Source: Ramicandelaber brevisporus
Taxonomy: Eukaryota > Kickxellomycota > Ramicandelaberales > Ramicandelaberaceae
Length of the DNA: 64,000 nt
NCBI GenBank assembly: GCA_025201865.1
Contig: MU602672.1
Coordinates: forward strand, 1 to 64,000
Direction of reading: 5' to 3'
Shown: positions 42,601 through 50,932 of the stretch, one piece after another
Position numbering within the stretch: the first letter of the stretch is position 1
Layout: each line of letters opens with the position of its first letter
Made by a program: the position numbers and the translations under genes
The notes under the pieces: generated by a model
What the model was told of the DNA's origin: nothing
The model's database searches: none
What the model saw: only the letters and a program-made list of their open reading frames with translations

Positions 42601-45101
42601 ATGATAACATTTTTGGCCAGTCCATGCACCAAGTCAACATACCACGGATCTAATTCCTCCAAGCGACCAGCAAGCTCTATCAATAGATGCTCAAACTGTG
42701 ATTTATTGGGAATGTGCATCATCGGTTCATAATGGAAACGAGACTTGAGTGGTGATATTAGCCCATAAAGTACTGTTCCACGAACCCAGTTTGAGTATTT
42801 GTCATCTTCCAAGACAACACTAAACAGCATTCTATCGAGTTCCAGCTGACTGTGCAGAATGAACGTACTTTGTGGGGCAGTCTGATGATATCTAATAAGA
42901 ATACACATAACATCACATAACAGTAAATCAGATGACTGGACACTGCGGGATGAGACAACCAATGTGAGCAAAGCATGCAGGATATCAGGTGTTGCAAAGG
43001 ATAGTTCATTGGATTCATGATTGAGAATAGCGATTGCACGCTCGTTCATCAAAGGAGACGCAGATTCATCAAGTGCTGACAGGATATGAGCGAAGGCAGC
43101 AGTGCGCTCGACATCATCAACTGGTAAAGTGTGTAAAACAGCATCCAGCAAGATGCCGACTGGACAGAGTAGCGCAATGTGGCAGTCACCTTGAAAGAGA
43201 GTGCGACAGAGAGTGACAACGCGATGCCGGTCATTCAAAGCGAGATCGTCATAGACCATGTACAAAGCCTCCACAGCAATGCCAGCCTCATGGACTGTGA
43301 CGTCAACACGAGGAGCCAGCTGAATAGCATTGGATACGAACGCCTCTTTGTCCTCAGGCGAGAGGACGGCAATCTTTTTATGAAGGAGTTTGTACCAGAT
43401 ACTGAGTGCTTTGATCGCAAGAGATGGTTCATCAACAGAGCCACTCAATGCGCGCAGTCGCGAGATGAAATCAGGATGGGATACAGCTGTAACGGCCGCA
43501 ATGTCATCACGATCGATGAGTAATGACAGAATCACCAAAGTCTGCTCCAGAGTCTCATGATCATTAGTATAGCCACAGAAGCTGTCGAATCTCTCCAGCA
43601 AGATAACATGCACCGGCTGCTGTGAGCACAGACGATATAGCTGTGCCGATGTATGCTTCATCTCACAGAGTCCTTCAACAGCCCGTCGCAGCAACTCAGT
43701 GTGGTCAAATCGGCGAACAACATCAACCAATGCCGCCACAGCGCGAGCCAAAACATCAGATGGAAGTGGAAGGAGAGTTGAACGAGCCACAACAACTAAT
43801 GTGCGAATCGATGCCATTTGTACTGCCAATTCTGCCTTGCTGTCATCAAGCAACTTGATAAGCAGTCCAGGCAGATTGCTATCTTGCACAGAACAGCGCA
43901 ACTCGGGATAATACCGGTACAGCTGAGATATTAAATCCAAGCGGTGGTAAACGAGTGTGTGGTTCTGCTCATCAGCTGATAGTGTGGAAAGCTGTTCAAC
44001 AATGCTGCTAACAAATGATTTGGCATCAAGCTTGGCAGTAACAGCAGTTCTGAGTGCATTCTTGGCAGCCATTGATCCATATTTCTCAATAATCTTCACA
44101 ACATCAATGGCTTCAGTCACTCCTTGTGCCAAATGATGACTAATACGAGCAACCACGGCTGTATCATCCAACATTGCCACCATGACTCTATTGCCAACCA
44201 ATCCCATCAACCCAACAAGTCCTGATGCGATCAATGTGCGAGCCTCGTCGCTATCACCATCACCAGCAGTTAAGATACATTCCTTGAAGTGATGTTCGAT
44301 GGCATCAATGTGATGAGCAATGAGTGGTATCGCAGATGCATAACTGACAAACTCGGCCTCAAATTCTCGAGCTGAGTTTAATTCCGATTCTTGCATTGGC
44401 ATTCGAGGAATAAAATGGTCTGCACTGGAGTAAGGCGGTAGAACTGAATGGGATCTCTTGGATGGTACGCGCGTATTGTATGACATTGAGATGATTGCAG
44501 CGAGTAGTCTTGACAGCTGTGACTTGTTTGACTTGCCTGACTTGCATTGATGAAGACGCGCCATCACAGCCTCGACAATTCCATGAGTTAATAATGCAGC
44601 GTTGTAGCATTTTGGCGAGAGATGAAGAACACCAATTAATGCCTTGCACACCATTGGGAGAATGCTGTCAGTGTCAGTGGATGTAAGCACATCAACTAAG
44701 GCACGCACCAGCGAGATGTCAGCCAGTAGAGGCGGCGGCAGAACGGAGATGCTATGATCAGAAGATGGCTGCATGAGCTGGGTAGCGTGTAGCATTACTG
44801 CGATAATCTCTGCCGCCTTGGATACCACAGTATTACAGCCACTGCCAAGTGCTGTGGTCAGTGCCGTGGTCAGGCCGCCAACTTGCGCTAGCGCTGACAC
44901 ACGACCTGTGAGCTTCGTAACGTCAGGCGTCAGCTTGAACAGCGTCTGCTCGTATCCTGAAAAGTCAAGGAACCGTGGTGGCACGACTGCGTCAAGCCAG
45001 CGATGGACTCGATCGAGCTCGACAGCTAGCTCATCTAGAGTGCTAACAGCAACAAACTTGGCACAAACAGACTGTGCTTCTTCAGCAGGTACGAGGCTCA
45101 T
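39636..45101 (-). CDS. Giant helical-repeat (ARM/HEAT-like) protein, unknown function
   Basis: 1821 residues from ATG at 45101 (MSLVPAEEAQSV); the preceding open sequence reads as leader. Nearly the entire chain consists of helices with ARM/HEAT-type periodicity, for example LPGLLIKLLDDSKAELAVQM, ASIRTLVVVARSTLLPLP and VRALVDVLTSTDTDSILPMV. A disordered Asn/His segment lies near residue 1385 and an acidic loop near residue 1535. The last 150 residues are less helical, with MNLMYNMAPNGMIMGPPNAM. No enzymatic motif is visible. The shared size, architecture and position relative to the 34526 gene suggest a distant paralog pair, which I cannot confirm by eye. Function unknown; such solenoids are usually scaffolds. 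Confidence 0.75.
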   Translation of the reverse strand: MSLVPAEEAQSVCAKFVAVSTLDELAVELDRVHRWLDAVVPPRFLDFSGYEQTLFKLTPDVTKLTGRVSALAQVGGLTTALTTALGSGCNTVVSKAAEIIAVMLHATQLMQPSSDHSISVLPPPLLADISLVRALVDVLTSTDTDSILPMVCKALIGVLHLSPKCYNAALLTHGIVEAVMARLHQCKSGKSNKSQLSRLLAAIISMSYNTRVPSKRSHSVLPPYSSADHFIPRMPMQESELNSAREFEAEFVSYASAIPLIAHHIDAIEHHFKECILTAGDGDSDEARTLIASGLVGLMGLVGNRVMVAMLDDTAVVARISHHLAQGVTEAIDVVKIIEKYGSMAAKNALRTAVTAKLDAKSFVSSIVEQLSTLSADEQNHTLVYHRLDLISQLYRYYPELRCSVQDSNLPGLLIKLLDDSKAELAVQMASIRTLVVVARSTLLPLPSDVLARAVAALVDVVRRFDHTELLRRAVEGLCEMKHTSAQLYRLCSQQPVHVILLERFDSFCGYTNDHETLEQTLVILSLLIDRDDIAAVTAVSHPDFISRLRALSGSVDEPSLAIKALSIWYKLLHKKIAVLSPEDKEAFVSNAIQLAPRVDVTVHEAGIAVEALYMVYDDLALNDRHRVVTLCRTLFQGDCHIALLCPVGILLDAVLHTLPVDDVERTAAFAHILSALDESASPLMNERAIAILNHESNELSFATPDILHALLTLVVSSRSVQSSDLLLCDVMCILIRYHQTAPQSTFILHSQLELDRMLFSVVLEDDKYSNWVRGTVLYGLISPLKSRFHYEPMMHIPNKSQFEHLLIELAGRLEELDPWYVDLVHGLAKNVIIGRVSDSTRLELRKVCLQMYKRFVGRINVSTLPAFLCAATVAVKCASNDIDDADEIMQILHTMADIVCDIAKHIDSHPSRLLLTKCLNIFTSMLRHLSPGVDVPRHEELVDAVLSIICNARITTEELVPVKGCLFMLMCGVPVTGFSKLVHRVQNELDKHLAGNNLDAINCVLFGLVSNQYGRPLRTHYWISNSSMYECVIKRLDSSIDDETFPRVIEQYSSIIQFNSTRLAQHGLINVLKRAVVHPNFSICRAAVEKLQFYYSVRHIRYNTYNHDVDILDTIVCALNVPEMLVCVKKCAARALEMISRRLTAPFQIEGPQIQARLIEMLPLLTKTVDELPSVHFAPSFVSIIGALISNIHPLQVESPHIDAAKLWLKRFINEQCFGVSMESTVPKASKSIHQNDHASQLCGFRILSEMRHAILPNPYTSPNNNVFSPALIQHLFTVASSDQYPSALRCLAISTVYRLIQRHGFRTPEQPIPPQQTNQYMAELGDIVKQLILLDTGNNNHNHNHNQNLVGGVESYQLILKAHSISVYILQDKINSSSLLVRRRRAEASSAASSTLVNSYCTFLSVSIQLLKRMPGNTVCFDMISNLLSQAKSVAVIADGLASAASAPITIPVTLRDVLYEAFVTSFEHFQYYKNNYSSDEIIRAFISLFVHSRFNDDFGGPPFMLDNINQDGELNEEEGDDNGELPPALQWQRRQLLFMRQIHSDFCIGFIRQHSDLICKMVRMNIEIECGYQSSLDDVVVRLAYATSSNEEFKELLLDTGIIRALFDGAKGCDSRAGGMIIQSICELMLNPQFMSFEDIWKEYVTEFTAILAKEFEETVKIYKEMVIKQLVRARLLRNNNNNNFTDMNLMYNMAPNGMIMGPPNAMFSPYMHLSFSSLLDALHPRRDRFGAWNGRPAAVVGDEARGRYHSLMKEVSKVDAAGNRRIQTALEECITYGPSNEGQQKQLQYVQNEYFGGCRSDMSLMDLVPVNPDDNPY

Positions 45102-45382
45102 CGCTGGTATACAAGTATGCAGGGTTACAATGTTGATGAGATTGTAGATGAAGAGAGGGAGAGAACGAGAGAGAACGAGCGAGCAAGACAATGAGAGAAG
45201 GTTTGTGCTTGGCGTTCCCAAACCCCGCAGATTTCGTGTTCACTGTAAACAAGCCACCTTTCCTTTCCTTTCCTTTCCTCTCCTCCAACAACACAGCCAT
45301 GTACATGCAGCTCAATACATGCACATATATCCTTCCCTGGATTAATAATCATAAATGCTTTTAAAAAAAAAAGAAGAAAAAA
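45102..45382. other. Leader of the 39636-45101 gene and 3' flank of DDX52
   Basis: Pyrimidine-rich on the minus strand, including repeated GAGAGA-type and CCTTT-type runs (about 45147-45180 and 45262-45282). An A-rich run lies at 45361-45381. No gene seen. Confidence 0.4.
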
Positions 45383-47077
45383 CTACTCTGAATCAGACGC
45401 GTCATCTTCATGCTTCTTCTGTTTGGATTGGCTGACAATTTGTCTCTTCTTTGCTCGCTTGCCCTTGTCATAATTAGTCAATGTACTAATGGATTTACGC
45501 TCGGCACCCTTCTTCTTCAGCATCTTCTTTTGCTGTCTAGTTGGTCCCTTGAGCTCCAGCATCCATTCCGGTACATCGCAGCCCGATTCCCGCATCACAT
45601 TAACCACAATCTTCAGATAAGGCGCATCCTGCTTTGTAAAATAGGTGATTGCTTCGCCTTTACGACCGGCTCTTCCAGTGCGTCCAATTCTGTGAGTGTA
45701 TGCAGCTGCCGTCTGAGGGAAGTCATAATTGATAACCAAATTAACTCCTTTGAAATCAATGCCACGCGCCATCAGATCCGTGGCAATCAACACCCACAGC
45801 TTGCCCTGTCTGAAATTCTCGATAATGGTGTTGCGCTGTTGCTGAGTACGCTCTGCGTGAATCACATCCACATTGATTCCATCGTACACCAGTTCCTTAT
45901 AGAGCTCCTTTGCACGCTCAATGGACTGCACAAAGATGAGGCAAGGTGGCTTGACACCGCCCTGCTGAACAAACTGGCGCAATGTGAGTAATTTGCCATC
46001 CTCACTTCCAGTAAACACTAGCCGCTGCGTAATATTCTCACTGGCCGCATTTTTAGCACCAATAACGATGCGGATAGGATCTCTCATGATTGACTTTGCC
46101 ATGTCCTCCACACTCGATGGAATAGTTGCCGAAAACAAGGATTTCTGAACAGATGGCAATGTGCACGCACTCACAATCTCATCGACTTGCTCCAGGAATC
46201 CCATATCCAGCAATCTGTCAGCCTCATCAAGCACCAGATGCTGGACGTTGGCCAATGAAATTCCACCAGTTTTTAACGCATGGACCAGTCTCATTGGCGT
46301 AGTTACTAAGATATCAAACTTCTGGCGTACTTGTTCATCGTGCTCTTGAGTTGATGCAGTGGCCTTTGTCAAATGGCAGATCTTGAACTTGCGACCAATC
46401 GTCAATGCCAGGAACAGGTTGTAGATCTGAGTGGCCAATTCTTTTGTTGGAGCCACCACAACTGCGCGATATCCGACTTTGGCTGGTGCTTCGAGACTGC
46501 GGAGAATGGGGAGAGCAAAGGCCAGAGTCTTGCCTGAGCCGGTTGGTGAGCATGAAATGAGGTCGCGCTTTGCAAGGATGATTGGGGTTGCCTGCATTTG
46601 GATGGGAGTGGGTGTCTTGAATCCAATTGCTTGCACCTGCTGTCGCAAAAAGTCGGGAAAAGAGTAAACCTTGAGTAACATTGCAAATGACCGAACTGGG
46701 AATGGGACATCTGTTCCGTAAACATGGATGCCGTGCTCACTACGGAATCGACTCAGCATTTCACCAGCTTCAAATGGTGCCATATCTTCTTCATCTCCAC
46801 TAGCATCGACATCAGGATCATCATCATTCTCGCTGCCACTATTGTCATCATTGCTGTCATCCTTGTCACTGTCGCTGTCGCTGTCACTATCTGCAGTTTT
46901 CCGCTTCTTTCGCTTTGTGTCATTTTCACCACGTGATGAAGCACCACTGCGACTAACTGCATTACCACGTTTGCCGCTGCCAGGAACAGACTGCTGTGTC
47001 ACAGTTTCAATATCGTTCGCAAACCGGCTACGGTCGAACCGCGCGCCAGCACCAAGCAGCTTGAACAGATCAGACAT
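45383..47077 (-). CDS. DEAD-box RNA helicase, Rok1/DDX52 type
   Basis: Nucleolar ATP-dependent RNA helicase required for 18S rRNA processing and 40S subunit assembly. 564 residues from ATG at 47077 (MSDLFKLLGAGARFDRSRF, the family N-terminus). Motifs in order: the region around HVYGTDVPFPVRSF; Q motif GFKTPTPIQMQ; motif I SPTGSGKT; motif Ia VVAPTKELATQI; motif II DEAD near residue 284; motif III SAT; motif IV LIFVQSIERAKEL; motif V ATDLMARGID; motif VI HRIGRTGRAGR. The HVYG segment before the helicase core and the C-terminal basic tail favour Rok1/DDX52 over other DEAD-box proteins. It is divergent from the EngB-type GTPase with only 99 bp between start codons. Confidence 0.93.
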   Translation of the reverse strand: MSDLFKLLGAGARFDRSRFANDIETVTQQSVPGSGKRGNAVSRSGASSRGENDTKRKKRKTADSDSDSDSDKDDSNDDNSGSENDDDPDVDASGDEEDMAPFEAGEMLSRFRSEHGIHVYGTDVPFPVRSFAMLLKVYSFPDFLRQQVQAIGFKTPTPIQMQATPIILAKRDLISCSPTGSGKTLAFALPILRSLEAPAKVGYRAVVVAPTKELATQIYNLFLALTIGRKFKICHLTKATASTQEHDEQVRQKFDILVTTPMRLVHALKTGGISLANVQHLVLDEADRLLDMGFLEQVDEIVSACTLPSVQKSLFSATIPSSVEDMAKSIMRDPIRIVIGAKNAASENITQRLVFTGSEDGKLLTLRQFVQQGGVKPPCLIFVQSIERAKELYKELVYDGINVDVIHAERTQQQRNTIIENFRQGKLWVLIATDLMARGIDFKGVNLVINYDFPQTAAAYTHRIGRTGRAGRKGEAITYFTKQDAPYLKIVVNVMRESGCDVPEWMLELKGPTRQQKKMLKKKGAERKSISTLTNYDKGKRAKKRQIVSQSKQKKHEDDASDSE

Positions 47078-47176
47078 TCTTCTAATCTCGTTGCTTGTTT
47101 TACTTTTTCTTTTTCTTTTTCTTTTCTTTTCGTTTTCGATTCGAAACAAAAATCGCTTTAAATTCAAAAAAAAAAA

Positions 47177-48442
47177 ATGCAGCCAACTTTGCGATTGCTG
47201 CGTCAAGCGTCATCTTCGTCAACAACTACTGCCGCTGCAGCTCGAGCTACTGCTGCAGCTTGGGCTACCGGTCCAGCCGAGATTACTCAATTGGACATGT
47301 CACGCGCATCCTCCACGTTTACGCGCCATTCCGTCAAATTTCTCTTTAGCGCTGTCAACACTAATCTGCTTCGTCAGCGTCGTAGTGAGCTAACCGTTCC
47401 TGAAGTTGCATTCATCGGTCGCAGTAATGTTGGCAAGTCATCGCTCATCAATGCACTTGTTCACAGCAAACATCTGGTCAAAACATCCAGCAAACCTGGC
47501 CACACTAGCATGATGAACTTCTTCCAAATTGGAAAAGGAACCCGACTACGCCATCTCCAGGACATGGACACTGTTCTGGATCAACTCAAGAGCAGCAAAG
47601 GATTGACAAGAGAGCGAGATATTAAGCGAGAGAAGAAGGCATTGAAGCATGGAGACACGGCTGGAGAGGAGGTGCATGACGCGTCAAGGTTTGCACCGTA
47701 TTTGACATTGGTTGACATGCCGGGATATGGATACAGAAGCAAGAGTGAATGGGGAGAGTTTATTGGAGAGTATCTGGGAAATAGAAACCACTTGAGAAGG
47801 ATCTACATGCTGATGGATGCGAGAGTGGGTGAGCTCAAGGAAAGTGACATTGCGTTTCTGGATTTGATCAATCAGCTTAGCGAAAAGAAGGCCAAGGAGA
47901 GAGCAAGCTCATTGGAAACAAAGAGAAGAAGACACGCTGAAATGCAATTGATTCCACAAGTGCAAGATAGGATTGTGGAAGATGCCGTTCCGCCAGCAGC
48001 ACGGTTCCCAGTTGTGCAGATTATTCTCACAAAAATTGACAAGCTGATGGCGAAGAATCTCAATAATCCAGCCTATCTTGGCGACCATGCATCTGGATCG
48101 CAAACTGAAGAGAATGACAGTGGCGACGACACTGCCGCTGCCACTGCTGCTGCTAGTGAATCGGCACCAGCCAGACAGCGAAGAAGGAGAACTATTGATT
48201 CAGATTTGGCAAACATTGCTGACATTGCTCGAAGCCTCCATCGCCAGGTCTCCGAGTATCACAAGTTGGACAATGGTAAACCAAACCCGTATTGGACTCT
48301 CGATGACAATGTACTTTATGCGAGTGCACGATCCCAGTATGGCCTGGACATGATCAGAGCATCCATTTTACGTGGCTGCAATGTCAGACCTTTACTTAAC
48401 CAGCAAAATCAACAACATCAACATCATCATCATCATCATTGA
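47177..48442 (+). CDS. EngB/YihA-type GTPase, probably mitochondrial (Mrx8-like)
   Basis: TRAFAC-class GTPase; bacterial EngB assists large ribosomal subunit assembly and the fungal relatives act in mitochondria. 421 residues from ATG at 47177, with an Arg/Ser/Ala-rich, acid-free start that looks like a mitochondrial presequence. G1 is GRSNVGKSS at residues 81-89, G2 is the T of PGHTSMMNFF, G3 is DMPGYGY, G4 is TKID and G5 is SARSQYG. Two insertions are unusual: about 45 charged residues between the G2 and G3 motifs (around DQLKSSKGLTRERDIKREKK), and an Ala/Glu segment before the end. The C-terminus is a Gln/His run ending in HHHHHH. Shares a 99-bp promoter with DDX52. Confidence 0.9.
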   Translation: MQPTLRLLRQASSSSTTTAAAARATAAAWATGPAEITQLDMSRASSTFTRHSVKFLFSAVNTNLLRQRRSELTVPEVAFIGRSNVGKSSLINALVHSKHLVKTSSKPGHTSMMNFFQIGKGTRLRHLQDMDTVLDQLKSSKGLTRERDIKREKKALKHGDTAGEEVHDASRFAPYLTLVDMPGYGYRSKSEWGEFIGEYLGNRNHLRRIYMLMDARVGELKESDIAFLDLINQLSEKKAKERASSLETKRRRHAEMQLIPQVQDRIVEDAVPPAARFPVVQIILTKIDKLMAKNLNNPAYLGDHASGSQTEENDSGDDTAAATAAASESAPARQRRRRTIDSDLANIADIARSLHRQVSEYHKLDNGKPNPYWTLDDNVLYASARSQYGLDMIRASILRGCNVRPLLNQQNQQHQHHHHHH

Positions 48443-48554
48443 TAGACTTTTAACTTGTAATTATTCAACTGCTGCTTTGGTTTGTAAATGACAGATTAAA
48501 GTAAAGTATAGTATAGCATACTAATAATAATATGATTTAAAAACACCGCTGATA
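48443..48554. other. Convergent intergenic region
   Basis: Short AT-rich spacer between the EngB-type gene and the first Myb gene; no feature. Confidence 0.4.
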
Positions 48555-50295
48555 TTAATCCTCACTCTCATCCTTTCCAGTATCACTTTTACGACCTTCA
48601 TACATGAAAAACACGACATTGTCTCCATACCATTTGTCCGCGTACGGTCCCGCCATACTTCTCAGCTTATACAGTATCCCTGCCTTTGCATCCGGTGTAA
48701 TCACTTCCATCTTCCGGTACATGTCATTATACACCAATGGCCACCGACGCTTGAACACATCTTTGAAATCAGTTGACAATCGGCCGGGATGGAATCTGTC
48801 TCTGAATTCTGGAGTTACGCGAATGTGCTTCCAGCCGCCAACTCCATACTTTTGAACCCCTTCGAAAACGGCGTCGATTTCTTCGTTTGACCATACTACA
48901 CGCTGACGACGAGCTTCTGCTTTAGTATTACTAGTGGTAGTAGTATTAGTAGTAGTAGTAGTAGTAGTGGCAGTAGTAGTGGCAGTAGCATTTGTAGTAT
49001 CAACATTGGTAGTGGTGGTAGTTGCAGTGACACAGGTAGCTGTCTTTTGCTTGTTGGCATCAGGGAGTTCGATAATGTCGTGGGGCTTGTCGGTTTCTCT
49101 GAGCTGACCAGATCCATTGGGATTAGAACTGCCTTGAGATTGAGACGTTGATCTGGATGTTGCAGCACTTGTGCCAGCTGGTGTCGGCATGCAATAATGA
49201 GCATCGTGAGCCGTCAAGCCATTACCAGATATTGCTGTACTTGCTACATTGTTATACTTTTGCTTCATTTTGGCCGGAGTAGATGCAAACACATCTTCAA
49301 AATACTTGGCAAGTCGTGTGTGAGTGTTGCTGGGTACAGGGCGAGCTGGATTTGATGATGGATTGCCAAATATAAGCTGCGATTGGCGTACTGTAGACTG
49401 TTCGGGAGTACTATACAGTGATTTCAGCCGGTGCTGTTGCTGTTGTTGCTGTTGCTGTGATCGGTACTGCACAGAGTTAGGTGAGATAGGTACAGGATTA
49501 AGTGATATTGGGCGAACAGTCTGATGTTGTTGTTGTTGTTGCTGATGTTGCTGCTGCTGCTGCTGCTGCTGATATTGGACACCATCTACTGTCGGACGAG
49601 TTGCAGGCTGCAATACAATCGGTTGCTGACGCTCGTGTTGCTGTTGCTGTTGNNNNNNNNNNGCCAAATATAAGCTGCGATTGGCGTACTGTAGACTGTT
49701 CGGGAGTACTATACAGTGATTTCAGCCGGTGCTGTTGCTGTTGTTGCTGTTGCTGTGGTCGGTACTGCACAGAGTTAGGCGAGATAGGTACAGGATTCAG
49801 TGATATTGGGCGAAGTTGCTGCCGTTGTTGCTGCTGTTGCTGCTGCTGCTGATATTGGACACCATCTACTGTCGGACGAGTTGCAGGCTGCAATACAATC
49901 GGTTGCTGACGCTCGTGTTGCTGTTGCTGTTGCTGTTGCTGCAATTGAGTACGAGGAGAATACACAGCAGGCTGATTCGTGACTACTGGAAACTGTGGGC
50001 AAACTGTGGGAACCATCATGTTTGGCGCTTGTGGCTGGGCTGTGGATGCGCTAGTGCCGCTACAACTTGCTGCGATAGCCTCGGCTTCGGCGGCTGACGA
50101 TGCAGCGGCAGCAAAGTTAGCAAGGACATCCAGCGGTGTCAAGTTCTGATTGAAGCCCGTCAGGAATAAACGGTTTTGTCGCAATGTTTGTTCAAGGAGT
50201 TGTGATTTCTGTCCATGTAGCTGCGGCCGTTGCTGCAGCTGTTGCTGTTGCTGTTGCAGAGGAGCAAACCCAGTTTGATACTGTGTCTTTTGCAT
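48555..50295 (-). CDS. PolyQ protein with one telobox-like Myb domain (Myb-1), interrupted by an assembly gap
   Basis: ATG at 50295 (MQKTQYQTGF), stop at 48555. The reading frame is interrupted by ten N (49653-49662), and about 290 bases on each side of the gap are near-duplicates. The real gene probably carries one copy, which joins the frame ending ...RQSQLIFG to the part beginning NPSSNPARP. The N-terminal two thirds is polyQ. Near the C-terminus (about 48700-48900) lies a Myb/SANT domain (RVVWSNEEIDAVFEGVQKYG, WKHI) whose third helix STDFKDVFKRRW matches the telobox pattern of TRF/Tbf1-type telomere-repeat binders. It is followed by AGPYADKWYGDNVVF, shared with the next gene. Likely a sequence-specific DNA-binding factor; binding to TTAGGG-type repeats is inferred. 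Confidence 0.75.
49365..49939. repeat. Near-identical direct repeat flanking the gap (offset about 298 bp)
   Basis: The sequence from 49365 to the gap recurs from 49663 onward, starting with the same GCCAAATATAAGC. The copies differ by single bases (for example GTGATCGG against GTGGTCGG, and GGTGAG against GGCGAG) and in polyQ codon number. This is the appearance of two haplotypes placed end to end by scaffolding. Confidence 0.9.
49653..49662. other. Assembly gap of 10 N
   Basis: Fixed-length run of N within the polyQ part of the Myb-1 gene. The repeated sequence on both sides suggests the contig ends overlap and that no sequence is really missing. Confidence 0.95.
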
Positions 50296-50932
50296 ATTTC
50301 GATGAGGACCTATTCTGGCAGTATGCAGTCAATAAAAATAACAAAACAATGCCAGCAAGTCGTTGTTGTAGATCACGAAAGAAAGCTGCAGTAAAATTTA
50401 TACGTGGCAACAACAGCAACAACGACAACAGTAACAATAACAACAACGAAAGGGAATAATGAGAATAACAGGGTTACTAGGAGAACAAAGCCAGAATGAG
50501 TCAGTTCAGAGAATTAGCGCACCGGTCAATAGTCAAAAAGGATGGGTGTGTGTATATCGGCAAGCCGTGAGAATACTACTGTCGATGGATCGGTAGCATG
50601 GACTATAGAGTCGAACGCCACTGGCTGCGATTGCCAGTCCAATTAAAAAAATGAGAAATACACTCCCAGTGATGGCGTCAACAGCATCAACAGCTAGTTC
50701 TAATTACCCAGTTAATTTGTCTGGAAACAGGCGGATTAGCATAAAAGGGAATAAACTCAAGTAATGATTAAAATAAAAAAAATGATGGTCGCAAGTATGT
50801 ATGTAAAAAAAGGGAAAGGGAAGTGTAAATATAAATGTGAATCGAATCGAATAGCAAAAGGTATAATAAAAAAGAAAGAATGGAAAAGGCTACGCAGTAG
50901 AGCAAAGGTCAAGTGAATCAATATATATATTT
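50296..50932 (-). other. Leader of Myb-1 and 3' region of Myb-2
   Basis: No gene seen. AT-rich with A runs on the plus strand; the half next to Myb-1 contains AAC/CAA-rich repeats (50405-50455). AATAAAA-type signals occur only on the plus strand, so the Myb-2 poly(A) signal is not evident. Confidence 0.4.

Noticed and set aside
49653-49662. Real missing sequence at the N gap
   Set aside because: Both sides contain the same sequence, so the contigs probably overlap.
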